DNA of 64,000 nucleotides from Faecalicatena_A orotica (GTDB lineage: Bacteria; Bacillota; Clostridia; Lachnospirales; Lachnospiraceae): the NCBI RefSeq assembly GCF_040545875.1, contig NZ_JBEPMR010000001.1. One strand, given 5' to 3'. The notes beneath the pieces were generated by a model, which saw only the letters and a program-made list of their open reading frames with translations, did not search any database and had not been told where the DNA came from. Positions 42,133 through 50,774 of this stretch are shown here, one piece after another; within the stretch, counting starts at the first letter, position 1; each line of letters starts with the position of its first letter. The position numbers and the translations under genes were made by a program.

Positions 42133-43062
42133 TTACAGTACAAGCTTGGCTGCCCCACATATCCCTGCATCATTTCCCAGTGTTGCCAGTGTAAATTTCA
42201 CTTCTTTATTTGCAAATAGTGCAGACTCCATATAAGGCTTCTCAATATAAGGGATCAGAACTTCTCCCGCTTTGGACACTCCTCCACCGATTACAAATAC
42301 AGCCGGATCAGTGACCGCTGCAAGATTTGCGAGTGCACGGCCAAGATAAATACCGAATTCCTCTGCCACCTCGGCGGCAACGAGATCTCCGGCTTTTACC
42401 GCATCAAACACGTCCTTCGCTGTCACAGTGTCCCTTACAAGCATCGTATCACGGGTCTCATTCTCAAGCTTTCTTTTAGCCAGACGAACAATCCCTGTCG
42501 CAGATGTATACTGCTCCAGACAACCGCGTTTTCCACATCCGCACACTTCCGTCTCGTCATAATTCACACAGATGTGGCCGATCTCACCACCGGCTCCATG
42601 CGCCCCTGTCACGACTCTGCCTGCAATGATCACGCCGCCGCCAACTCCGGTGCCAAGGGTAACCATGATCATATTCTTCTGGCCTGCCCCGCCGCCTTTC
42701 CACATCTCACCCAGAGCGGCTACATTCGCATCATTATTGATCTCTGCACGCAGTCCGGTCAATTCTTCCATCTCTTTTTTCACTTCTTTATAGTTCCATC
42801 CAAGATTAGCACTGCCATTGACAATTCCGTCTTCTGTCACTGGTGCAGGTACGCCGACTCCTGCCCCAAGCACATCTTCTTTGTGAATCTGCTTCTCCTC
42901 AAGCTTTGCAAGGATGGTTTGTGCGATATCCGGCAGGATCGCCTTTCCTTCCTCTTCCGTGTGGGTCTTGATCTCCCATTTGTCAAGAATCTCCCCTGTT
43001 TCCTCAAACAGACCCAGTTTTACTGTAGTTCCTCCGATATCAACGCCAAAACAATACTTCAT
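42133..43062 (-). CDS. glcK: ROK-family glucokinase
   Basis: 309 residues. It phosphorylates glucose with ATP in the cytoplasm. Seen: phosphate-binding DIGGTTVK at 8-15, sugar site NDANVAALGE, the glycine-rich LGTGVGGGVI, and the ROK zinc motif CGCGKRGCLEQ. AGGAGAAG precedes the ATG. It lies 36 bp after hprK on the same strand. Having a sugar kinase behind the carbon-catabolite kinase suggests joint expression of carbon-control genes. Confidence 0.94.
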   Translation of the reverse strand: MKYCFGVDIGGTTVKLGLFEETGEILDKWEIKTHTEEEGKAILPDIAQTILAKLEEKQIHKEDVLGAGVGVPAPVTEDGIVNGSANLGWNYKEVKKEMEELTGLRAEINNDANVAALGEMWKGGGAGQKNMIMVTLGTGVGGGVIIAGRVVTGAHGAGGEIGHICVNYDETEVCGCGKRGCLEQYTSATGIVRLAKRKLENETRDTMLVRDTVTAKDVFDAVKAGDLVAAEVAEEFGIYLGRALANLAAVTDPAVFVIGGGVSKAGEVLIPYIEKPYMESALFANKEVKFTLATLGNDAGICGAAKLVL

Positions 43063-43098
43063 GATTCTTCTCCTATCTGCCTTTTATGTTCGTTAAAC

Positions 43099-44028
43099 CT
43101 ATCTGTTCTTTGCCAGATTCTCCTGCACACGCTTATATAATTCCTGTGCAGCATTATATCCCATCTGTTTCTGTCTGTGGTTGACAGCCGCTGATTCTAC
43201 GATAATCGCAAGATTACGTCCCGGACGGATCGGAATGCTGTGGCAGACAACACGGTTGCCCAGAAACTCTGTATAATTCTCTTCCAGCCCCAGTCTGTCA
43301 TATTCCTTGTCCCGGTTCCAGTCTTCCAGAGTAATAACCAGATCGATATTCTGTGTCTCTCTGACGCTCTGCACACCGAACATCGACTTCACGTCAACAA
43401 TGCCAATGCCCCGAAGCTCTATAAAATGTCTCGTAATATCTGGCGCAGCTCCCACTAATGTATCATCGCTTACTTTTCTGATCTCTACAACATCGTCCGT
43501 AACAAGACGGTGTCCTCTCTTAATCAGTTCAAGGGCCGCCTCACTCTTACCAATCCCGCTCTCGCCCATAATCAGAACACCAACACCATAAACATCCACC
43601 AGTACCCCGTGTATGGAAATGCACGGAGCCAGCTTCACATTCAGCCAGCGGATGATCTCACCCATAAATGAGGAGGTAGATTTCGAAGTTGTAAAAATCG
43701 GCACCTGATGCTGTACGGCCTTGATAAGCAGTTCCGGGTCAGGCTCCATATCTCTGCTGAAAACAATACAGGGGACCTGATGGCTCAAAAGCTCATCATA
43801 TATCTGGTGCTTTCTTTCCTCACTCAAAGTCTCAAGATATGCATACTCCACATATCCAATCATCTGTACCCTGTCCGAGTCAAAATGATCAAAAAACCCA
43901 GTCAGCTGAAGTGCAGGTCTGTTAATATCCGGCACATTCACCTCACGTCCGATCAGTTCAACATCAGGAGTCAGATTCTTTAAATCCATCTTTTCAACAA
44001 TTTCGCTTAACTTTACTCCTTGTCCCAT
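43099..44028 (-). CDS. hprK: HPr kinase/phosphorylase
   Basis: 309 residues from the ATG at 44028, seven bases after AAAGGAG; an in-frame extension to 44076 is unsupported. It phosphorylates HPr on Ser46 when glycolytic intermediates are high, so that HPr can act with CcpA, and removes the phosphate when they are low. Seen: catalytic His140 (ISIHG), Walker A GESGIGKS at 155-162, and the family signature ELRGIGIVDV. It sits between uvrC and glcK. Its presence fits CcpA-type catabolite control in this organism. Confidence 0.97.
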   Translation of the reverse strand: MGQGVKLSEIVEKMDLKNLTPDVELIGREVNVPDINRPALQLTGFFDHFDSDRVQMIGYVEYAYLETLSEERKHQIYDELLSHQVPCIVFSRDMEPDPELLIKAVQHQVPIFTTSKSTSSFMGEIIRWLNVKLAPCISIHGVLVDVYGVGVLIMGESGIGKSEAALELIKRGHRLVTDDVVEIRKVSDDTLVGAAPDITRHFIELRGIGIVDVKSMFGVQSVRETQNIDLVITLEDWNRDKEYDRLGLEENYTEFLGNRVVCHSIPIRPGRNLAIIVESAAVNHRQKQMGYNAAQELYKRVQENLAKNR

Positions 44029-44187
44029 AATAATCTCCTTTATCATTATCACTTTCAACACAAATTCTTTATCCATTATACCATAAATACTAAACTCGTG
44101 AAATACCTCGTTAAGTATTTAGGTGTATGTCTTACTAGGCTCGATAATACCTCGCCAAGTGCGGGCATTATACCATATCAGACTGCC

Positions 44188-46044
44188 TTATTCTCCGTGA
44201 AAAAACTTATACACTGCCTCCGCCGATTTTTCATTCATGGACGGAACGGCCGACAGTTCTTCCACCGTTGCAGCCTTGATCGCATCCAGGCTCAGATAAT
44301 GGCGCATGAGTGCCTTTCTTCTGGCTGGCCCGATGCCGTCTATATCATCCAGAATTGAATGTACCTGTCCCTTTGACCGAAGCTGCCTGTGGTACTCTAT
44401 GGCAAAGCGGTGGGCCTCGTCCTGAATCCTTGTAATCAGCCGGAAGGCCTCGGAGGATTTGTCGATCGCAATCTCCTCATTGTGGTAGTAAAGCCCCCTC
44501 GTCCTGTGGAAATCATCCTTTACCATGCCGCAGACAGGAATATTGAGACGCAGTTCATCCAGAACTTCCAGTGCGACATTCACCTGTCCTTTTCCGCCAT
44601 CCATGAGGATCAGGTCCGGGAATGAAGTGAAACCGCCGAGTTCTTTACTCTCCTCACGCTCCCTGAGGCCATGTGTGAAACGTCTTGTCAGGACTTCCCT
44701 CATACTTCCGTAGTCATCCGCGCCCTGGATCCCTTTGATCTTAAACTTTCTGTAATCATTACGCTTTGGTTTCCCGCGCTCATATACGACCATCGAACCA
44801 ACGGACTCAAATCCATTTGTATTCGAAATATCATATGCCTCCATGCGGCTGACGCCGTCCAGATCAAGCATTTTTGCGATTTCCCTGACCGCACCGATCG
44901 TCCTGCCCTCTTCCCTCTTTAAGCGCTCTTTATCCTTATTCAAAACGAGCGAAGCATTATTGGCAGCCAGTTCCACCAGCTTTTCTTTTGTTCCTTTTTT
45001 AGGGACCCTGATGCTTACTTTCCCGCCCCGTTTTGTACCCAGCCATTCTTCCAGCAGGTGCATGTCTTCCAGTTCTTCCGGAAGCATCAGCTCACCCGGG
45101 ATAAACGGTGTTCCCGCATAATACTGCTTAATAAAGCTGTCCAGCACCTCACTGTGCGGCTCGTCCTTTGAAATGCGCAGGTAAAAATGGTCCCGCCCGA
45201 TCAGCCTTCCGCCGCGGATAAAGAAGACCTGCACCACAGCATCCTCTTCCTCTGAAGCCACCGCCAGCACGTCACGATCCTCGCCGCTGCTGTCTGTTAT
45301 CTTCTGCTTCTGTGCGACCTTCTTCACACTGTTCAGCAATTCCCGGTATTCAATCGCCTTCTCGAACTCAAGTGCCTCAGAAGCGGCATCCATCTTTTCC
45401 TGCAGTTCCTTTAAGATTACGTCAAAATTCCCGTTCAGGAAGCGGATTACCTCTTGAACCGCTTTTGCATACTCTTCCTTGGAAATATACCCCTGGCAGG
45501 GAGCGTCACACTGCTTAATATGGTAATTCAGGCACGGACGTTCCTTCCCGATATCCTTCGGCAGGCTCCTGTTACAGCTGCGTATATGGTACAGCTTGTG
45601 GAGCAGGTCGATCGTATCGCGCACCGCCTGTGCACTCGTATACGGGCCGAAATACCGGGCCTTATCCTTGAGCATCTTTCTTGCAAGCATGACCCTCGGG
45701 AACGGCTCATTTGTCGTGACCTTAATAAAAGGGTAAGCCTTGTCATCCATCAGCATGGTGTTATACTTCGGCCTGTGCTCCTTAATCAGGTTACACTCCA
45801 GAACAAGCGCCTCCAGTTCCGAATCTGTCACGATATACTCAAACCTCCGTATATGCGTAACCATCTGCTCGATCTTAACCCCCTTATTCCTGCTGCTCTG
45901 GAAATACTGCCGTACCCGGTTCTTCAGGCTGATGGCCTTGCCCACATATATGATATTGTCCTTCTCGTCATGCATAATATAAACTCCTGGCTTGCCCGGG
46001 AGCTTTTTCAATTCTTCCTGTATATCAAAATTATTATTTTCCAT
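44188..46044 (-). CDS. uvrC: Excinuclease ABC subunit C
   Basis: 618 residues. In nucleotide excision repair it makes both incisions. Seen: N-terminal GIY-YIG nuclease (PGVYIMHDEKDNIIYVGKA), a cysteine-rich patch (RPCLNYHIKQCDAPC), the UVR domain that contacts UvrB (about 205-240), the RNase H-like second nuclease (MEAYDISNTNG, LILMDGGKGQV) and a C-terminal double helix-hairpin-helix (IDGIGPARRKALMRHY, AVPSMNEKSAEAVYKFF). The ATG is only seven bases from a good -10 box and has no clear Shine-Dalgarno, so the mRNA may be leaderless. Confidence 0.96.
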   Translation of the reverse strand: MENNNFDIQEELKKLPGKPGVYIMHDEKDNIIYVGKAISLKNRVRQYFQSSRNKGVKIEQMVTHIRRFEYIVTDSELEALVLECNLIKEHRPKYNTMLMDDKAYPFIKVTTNEPFPRVMLARKMLKDKARYFGPYTSAQAVRDTIDLLHKLYHIRSCNRSLPKDIGKERPCLNYHIKQCDAPCQGYISKEEYAKAVQEVIRFLNGNFDVILKELQEKMDAASEALEFEKAIEYRELLNSVKKVAQKQKITDSSGEDRDVLAVASEEEDAVVQVFFIRGGRLIGRDHFYLRISKDEPHSEVLDSFIKQYYAGTPFIPGELMLPEELEDMHLLEEWLGTKRGGKVSIRVPKKGTKEKLVELAANNASLVLNKDKERLKREEGRTIGAVREIAKMLDLDGVSRMEAYDISNTNGFESVGSMVVYERGKPKRNDYRKFKIKGIQGADDYGSMREVLTRRFTHGLREREESKELGGFTSFPDLILMDGGKGQVNVALEVLDELRLNIPVCGMVKDDFHRTRGLYYHNEEIAIDKSSEAFRLITRIQDEAHRFAIEYHRQLRSKGQVHSILDDIDGIGPARRKALMRHYLSLDAIKAATVEELSAVPSMNEKSAEAVYKFFHGE

Positions 46045-46051
46045 GACCTAT

Positions 46052-46080
46052 ATTATAATGCCTGTTCGGGTATTTGTGAA
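46052..46080 (-). promoter_or_regulatory. Promoter of uvrC abutting the start codon
   Basis: Minus-strand TTCACA, 17-bp spacer, TATAAT, then seven bases (ATAGGTC) and the ATG. Transcription would begin at or next to the start codon. Confidence 0.7.
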
Positions 46081-46154
46081 GGATTTTTACGAGAAAAGGA
46101 AGCGCTAAAGAAAAAAATATTACGGTTTACATGCGCGTACATAACGCACAAACT

Positions 46155-46191
46155 GAAAAGCCGGACTACGCTTAGCGTCTCCCGGCTTTTC
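46155..46191 (-). terminator. Intrinsic terminator of ftsH
   Basis: GAAAAGCCGG/CCGGCTTTTC stem (46155-46164 with 46182-46191) with an inner pairing across ACGCTTAGCGT. On the minus strand the stem ends in CTTTTC. Confidence 0.65.
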
Positions 46192-46204
46192 CTGTATTCC
46201 TTCT

Positions 46205-48244
46205 TTATTCCTGGCTGTGATCTGCAGGATAATCCTCGTTCACATGTGCCTCTAAACCTTTTTGGCCGCCTTCTTCCGCCGGCTTCATTGTAACACGGAC
46301 ATCTTTTTTCGGCTCACTTCCCTCTTCCGGCTCCTCGATCCCTTTCACTTCACGGAAGATTCTCATGAATTCTTTTCCGGTGATCGTCTCCTTCTCAATG
46401 AGGAATGCGGAAATCTTATCGAGTGCTTCTCTGTTCTCGCTTAAGAGGCGCTTTGCCTCCTCATATGCATTCTTCAGCATAGTCATGACTTCGCCATCTA
46501 TCTCGGCCGCTGTCGCTTCACCGCAGTTCATAACCGGACGGCCGTCAAGATAACGGTTCTGGATTGATTCCAGACCAATAAGGCCGAACTTCTCAGACAT
46601 TCCATACTGGGTGATCATGGCTCTGGCAATCTTTGTTGCCTGCTCGATATCATTGGATGCCCCTGTAGTAACGGTGTCAAATACAATCTCCTCCGCGGCA
46701 CGTCCTGCAAGTGCACCGACCAGCATAGCCTCCAGTTCCTTCTTCGTGTTCAGGAACTTCTCCTCTTCCGGTGTCTGCATGACATATCCAAGAGCCCCCA
46801 TCGTTCTCGGAACGATCGTGATCTTCTGTACAGGCTCTGCATCCTTCTGGAGCGCGCTGACGAGCGCATGGCCGACCTCATGGTAGGATACGATCTTACG
46901 TTCCTCCCCGCTCATGATGCGGTCTTTCTTCTCTTTACCGACCAGCACAACTTCCACTGCTTCAAATAAATCCTTCTGGCTGACAACCTGTCTGCCATTC
47001 TTGACTGCATTAATCGCAGCCTCATTGATCATATTGGCAAGATCTGAACCTACTGCACCTGAGGTAGCCAGTGCAATTGCCTCCAGATCGACTGTCTCAT
47101 CCATCTTAACATCCTTGGAATGTACCTTCAGGACATCCACACGTCCCTTCAAATCCGGCTTATCCACGATAATACGCCTGTCAAAACGTCCCGGCCTTAA
47201 AAGCGCCGGGTCCAGTACCTCCGGACGGTTTGTTGCCGCCAGAAGCAGAAGGCCCTTATTCGTGTCAAATCCATCCATCTCAGCCAGCAGCTGGTTCAGG
47301 GTCTGTTCACGTTCATCATTCCCGCCCATTGCGGTATCACGTGTCTTACCGATCGCATCAATCTCATCAATAAATACGATACATGGCGCCATTTGCTGTG
47401 CCTGCTTGAACAGGTCACGCACACGGGATGCCCCGACGCCGACATACATCTCTACAAACGCCGAACCGGACAGGGAAAAGAACGGCACCTTTGCTTCTCC
47501 TGCAACAGCCTTTGCCAACAGGGTCTTACCTGTACCCGGAGGGCCCACGAGCAGGGCTCCCTTCGGAAGCTTAGCACCGATTCCGGTGTATTTTCCCGGG
47601 TTATGCAGAAAATCAACAACCTCCTGAAGAGACTCCTTCGCCTCATCCTGGCCTGCCACATCCTGGAATGTGACCCCGGTCTCCTTCTCCACGTATACCT
47701 TTGCATTGCTCTTGCCGATTCCCATCATGCCGCCGCCCTTTGACATACGCTTCATGAGGAAATTAAACAGAATTACGAGCAGAAGTATCGGGAGTATCAC
47801 TGTAATAAATATCTCAAATATCATGGAGGATGCCGTATCCGGTATGTTCTGCTCATACTCTACCCCGGCTTTGTAAAGCCGTTCGGACAGTGTATCATCC
47901 CTTACTGCGCCGGTATAGTAATCCGGTGCCTTTTCCTGATCCTCTTTCTTATCTTCCAGCTGGCTGACAATATCAGATGCCGTCTTTGTACCTTCCTTTT
48001 TTCTGGCATCATCCTTCAGCGTGATGTACAGCTTCGTTGAATCAATCGTAACTTTTTCAACTTCACCGTCATCCACCATCTTCAGGAATTTATCATAGCT
48101 GATCTCCTCAGGATTCTTATCCTGCATCATTGAAACCAGTCCCATTACTATAAAAACAGTCAACAGCGTTGTCACGAGGATGATTCCCCAGCCCTGGCGA
48201 TTGTTTTTAGGATCTTTGTTATTTCTGTTATTCTGATTATCCAT
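46205..48244 (-). CDS. ftsH: ATP-dependent zinc metalloprotease FtsH
   Basis: 679 residues. Two membrane segments (about 20-40 and 140-165) flank an extracytoplasmic domain, followed by the AAA+ ATPase with Walker A GPPGTGKTLLA, Walker B CIVFIDEIDAIG and SRH region ATNRPEVLDPALLRPGRFDR, and an M41 protease with zinc site HEVGH. It removes damaged membrane proteins and controls regulators. The C-terminal tail after about 635 is acidic and low-complexity. TAGGAGG precedes the ATG, and it has a near-consensus promoter divergent from the DUF1846 gene. Confidence 0.97.
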   Translation of the reverse strand: MDNQNNRNNKDPKNNRQGWGIILVTTLLTVFIVMGLVSMMQDKNPEEISYDKFLKMVDDGEVEKVTIDSTKLYITLKDDARKKEGTKTASDIVSQLEDKKEDQEKAPDYYTGAVRDDTLSERLYKAGVEYEQNIPDTASSMIFEIFITVILPILLLVILFNFLMKRMSKGGGMMGIGKSNAKVYVEKETGVTFQDVAGQDEAKESLQEVVDFLHNPGKYTGIGAKLPKGALLVGPPGTGKTLLAKAVAGEAKVPFFSLSGSAFVEMYVGVGASRVRDLFKQAQQMAPCIVFIDEIDAIGKTRDTAMGGNDEREQTLNQLLAEMDGFDTNKGLLLLAATNRPEVLDPALLRPGRFDRRIIVDKPDLKGRVDVLKVHSKDVKMDETVDLEAIALATSGAVGSDLANMINEAAINAVKNGRQVVSQKDLFEAVEVVLVGKEKKDRIMSGEERKIVSYHEVGHALVSALQKDAEPVQKITIVPRTMGALGYVMQTPEEEKFLNTKKELEAMLVGALAGRAAEEIVFDTVTTGASNDIEQATKIARAMITQYGMSEKFGLIGLESIQNRYLDGRPVMNCGEATAAEIDGEVMTMLKNAYEEAKRLLSENREALDKISAFLIEKETITGKEFMRIFREVKGIEEPEEGSEPKKDVRVTMKPAEEGGQKGLEAHVNEDYPADHSQE

Positions 48245-48273
48245 TCTTAAGCCTCCTAAAATCCACTATCCCC

Positions 48274-48302
48274 ATTATAAGTACAGGCTCCCCATAAATC
48301 AA
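48274..48302 (-). promoter_or_regulatory. Promoter of ftsH
   Basis: Minus-strand TTGATT, 17-bp spacer, TATAAT, 30 bp before the ftsH start. Confidence 0.75.
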
Positions 48303-48321
48303 TAAAAAGATTATGAAAATA

Positions 48322-48351
48322 TTGTAAACACGGGGCATTTTATAGTATACT
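48322..48351 (+). promoter_or_regulatory. Promoter of the DUF1846 gene
   Basis: TTGTAA, 18-bp spacer, TATACT, 36 bp before the ATG at 48387. Divergent from the ftsH promoter. Confidence 0.65.
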
Positions 48352-48386
48352 GGTTACGAAATATGTCATGAGTGAGGAAAGAGAAA

Positions 48387-49865
48387 ATGAAAATAGGATT
48401 CGATAATGAAAAATATTTAACCATGCAGTCAGAACATATCCGCGAAAGGATAAACCAGTTTGATAACAAGCTGTATCTTGAATTCGGGGGAAAGTTATTC
48501 GACGATTACCATGCAGCCAGAGTCCTGCCGGGCTTTGCACCGGACAGCAAATTAAGGCTTTTGAAGCAGCTCAGCGACCAGGCCGAGATCGTCATCGTCA
48601 TCAGTGCTCGTGATATTGAGAAAAATAAGGTCCGCGGTGATCTGGGTATTACATACGATTCAGACGTTCTGCGCCTGATGGATTCCTTTGGGGACAACGG
48701 CCTGTATGTAGGAAGTGTTGTCATTACCCAGTACTCCGGCCAGGAAAGCGCTCAGCTTTTCAAAAACCGCCTTGAGAATCTCGGCATCCGTGTCTACATC
48801 CATTATAATATCGCCGGCTATCCGTCAAATATCCCACTGATTGTAAGTGATGACGGATACGGTAAGAATGAATATATCGAAACGTCCCGCCCACTGGTTA
48901 TCGTCACAGCCCCGGGACCCGGGAGCGGAAAAATGGCCACATGCCTTTCACAGTTATATCATGAACATAAACGCGGAATTCATGCAGGCTATGCCAAATT
49001 TGAAACATTTCCCATCTGGAACCTGCCGCTTAAGCATCCGGTTAATCTGGCATATGAAGCTGCCACGGCCGATTTGAATGATATCAATATGATCGATCCG
49101 TTCCACTTAGAAGCATATGGCAAGACAACGGTAAATTATAACCGCGACGTGGAGATTTTTCCGGTATTAAATACCATTTTTGAAAAAATTTACGGGAAAA
49201 GCCCGTACAAGTCTCCGACAGACATGGGTGTCAACATGGCCGGCAACTGTATCTGCAACGATGAAGCCTGCCGCGAAGCATCCCGCCAGGAGATTGTCCG
49301 CAGATATTTTGCCTCCCTGAACTCCCTTGTACAGGGTACAAGCTCAGAGGAAGAGGCCCAGAAGATTGAGATTCTCATGAATCAGGCCAACGTGACCGTA
49401 CAGGACAGGAAGGTCGTGGAAAAGGCCCGTGAACGCTCCGAAGAGACACAGGGCCCCGCTGCTGCCCTCGAACTGGACGACGGCAGGCTCATAACCGGAA
49501 AGACAACGAACCTGCTCGGAGCTTCCGCAGCCCTCCTGCTGAATGTCATCAAAGAACTGGCCGGGATTGACCACGAACTGCATGTCATCTCTCCGGAATC
49601 CATCGAGCCGATCCAGAAGCTGAAGGTAGACTACTTAAAGAGCAAGAACCCTCGCCTCCACACCGACGAGGTGCTCATCGCCCTCTCCGCCAGCGCCGCC
49701 AACAGCAGCCTCGCAAGAAAAGCACTGGAACAGCTCCCCAAACTGGACGGCTGCCAGGCACATACATCCGTCATGCTGTCAGACGTAGATATCAAAACAT
49801 TCAAAAAACTAGGCGTACAACTCACCTGCGAGGCAGTTTATGAGACTGATCATATTTACCACTAG
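48387..49865 (+). CDS. DUF1846 family protein of unknown function
   Basis: 492 residues from the ATG at 48387, with GAGGAAAG upstream; a GTG five codons earlier is less likely. Full-length member of the DUF1846 family (about 500 residues, soluble), recognised by its opening KIGFDNEKYLTMQSEHIRER, the segment TAPGPGSGKMATCLSQLYHE that looks like a phosphate-binding loop, and NLPLKHPVNLAYEAATADL. The P-loop-like motif and the Rossmann-like VIVISARDI suggest nucleotide binding, but no reaction is established to my knowledge. Cytoplasmic. It stands alone, followed by the giant palindromes. Confidence 0.85.
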   Translation: MKIGFDNEKYLTMQSEHIRERINQFDNKLYLEFGGKLFDDYHAARVLPGFAPDSKLRLLKQLSDQAEIVIVISARDIEKNKVRGDLGITYDSDVLRLMDSFGDNGLYVGSVVITQYSGQESAQLFKNRLENLGIRVYIHYNIAGYPSNIPLIVSDDGYGKNEYIETSRPLVIVTAPGPGSGKMATCLSQLYHEHKRGIHAGYAKFETFPIWNLPLKHPVNLAYEAATADLNDINMIDPFHLEAYGKTTVNYNRDVEIFPVLNTIFEKIYGKSPYKSPTDMGVNMAGNCICNDEACREASRQEIVRRYFASLNSLVQGTSSEEEAQKIEILMNQANVTVQDRKVVEKARERSEETQGPAAALELDDGRLITGKTTNLLGASAALLLNVIKELAGIDHELHVISPESIEPIQKLKVDYLKSKNPRLHTDEVLIALSASAANSSLARKALEQLPKLDGCQAHTSVMLSDVDIKTFKKLGVQLTCEAVYETDHIYH

Positions 49866-49868
49866 ATA

Positions 49869-50180
49869 GGATGAGGGACGCTAAGTAAGAGGCGGGGGAG
49901 GGCGCCGTGTTGCTGTGTGGTGCCGGTTCAAAGCCTGTCCGCTTACTAAGAAACCGTAATAGAAAAAACGGATAAAATGAAGGCACCAGCCGATATGGTG
50001 GAAAATCCTGATGATTTTCCGCCAAGTCGGCTGCAAAATTTGATGTTGAACATCAAATTTCGACCTTCATTTTTTCCGTTTTTTCTATAACGTTTTCTAA
50101 AGTTCGCTCTATGGCTTCCGACCCGGCACCACACAGCCACACGGCGCCCTCCCCCGCCTCTCACTTAGCTGCGTTCATCC
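49869..50180. repeat. Giant imperfect palindrome 1 (about 312 bp)
   Basis: Outer arms 49880-49926 and 50123-50169 match at 45 of 47 positions and are GC-rich; GGATGA/TCATCC extends the ends. After a poorly paired stretch, inner arms 49949-49983 and 50064-50098 match at 32 of 35. The tip holds two hairpins: 49989-50031 (GCCGA/TCGGC enclosing TGGTGGAAAATC/GATTTTCCGCCA) and 50036-50060 (AAATTTGATGTT-G-AACATCAAATTT, perfect). There is no T-run and no gene. It could be a structured RNA, a DNA cruciform or a small non-autonomous mobile element. Confidence 0.85.
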
Positions 50181-50340
50181 AGTCAGCAGTGACAAATGTA
50201 ATCAGGAAGCTCATTACCAAATGAAGCGTATTGGTATCGGCAAAACAGAACTTTATTCCTCCCCTATACGAATCGTAAAAATGTCCTCGCAGCCAACTCC
50301 AGTTGCGTATTGGCGAGAAAACTACCGGGGTATGAGTTTT
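50181..50340. other. Spacer between the two giant palindromes
   Basis: 160 bp without a convincing gene; a 79-codon minus-strand frame across it overlaps element 2 and has no family likeness. It holds one nested hairpin, CTCGC (50286-50290) with GCGAG (50313-50317), enclosing CAACT/AGTTG, and two near-copies of GCGTATTGG. Confidence 0.5.
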
Positions 50341-50670
50341 TTTGTGGTTGGATGCGCCTAGCTTGATATGAGGATGGGACAGAGGACTGCGCGGGTGCAT
50401 ATGCCAGTTTAGGAGGTGTAAAGAGACCCTTAGCGGGACTTAATAAAAAACCGACGTATACTCGGAATGAAATTTGTTCTCCAAAACAAATTTCAACAAG
50501 GGCCGAACTGCGTTTGCATCGGCAAACGGAGTGAGTCCCTTGGGTTTCCGAGCATACGCCGGGTTTTTATTTAGGCCTGCTTAGGGGAACGTCCAGCCTC
50601 AAAAACTGGCATATGCACCCGCGCAGTCCTCTGTCCCATCCTCATTTCAAGCGACCCCTTCCCACACAAA
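50341..50670. repeat. Giant imperfect palindrome 2 (about 330 bp)
   Basis: Outer arms 50361-50410 and 50603-50652 match at 49 of 50 positions; TTTGTG/CACAAA may extend the ends. Inner arms around 50441-50467 and 50546-50575 pair again (ACCGACGTATACTCGGAA with its near complement). The tip holds two hairpins: GAAATTTGTT/AACAAATTTC (50469-50494) and CAAGGG/CCCTTG (50497-50542) enclosing CGTTTGC-ATCG-GCAAACG. The sequence differs from palindrome 1 but the architecture is the same. It lies about 105 bp before pyrG. Confidence 0.85.
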
Positions 50671-50774
50671 CTCATTCCAAATTTCTCCTCTTGTAAAAAA
50701 AAGCTGTATTTTTTTTGGATTTTGGTATATACTCTTTAAGTATTTTTTTAATGATTCACACAAAGGAGGATTTT

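Noticed and set aside
46045..46080. LexA/DinR box upstream of uvrC
   Set aside because: GAAC occurs but without the matching GTTC at four-base spacing.
50161..50400. 79-codon minus-strand frame in the pyrG upstream gap
   Set aside because: It overlaps an arm of palindrome 2, has no ribosome binding site and its sequence has no family likeness; treated as chance.
49869..50670. Retron-like ncRNA for the giant palindromes
   Set aside because: No reverse transcriptase or effector gene lies near, and the arms are much longer than retron inverted repeats.
49869..50670. CRISPR array
   Set aside because: The repeats are inverted pairs, not evenly spaced direct repeats, and no cas gene is in the window.
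50681..50774. CTP-sensing attenuator before pyrG
   Set aside because: No C-rich start and terminator pair as in Bacillus pyrG could be recognised in the short AT-rich leader.
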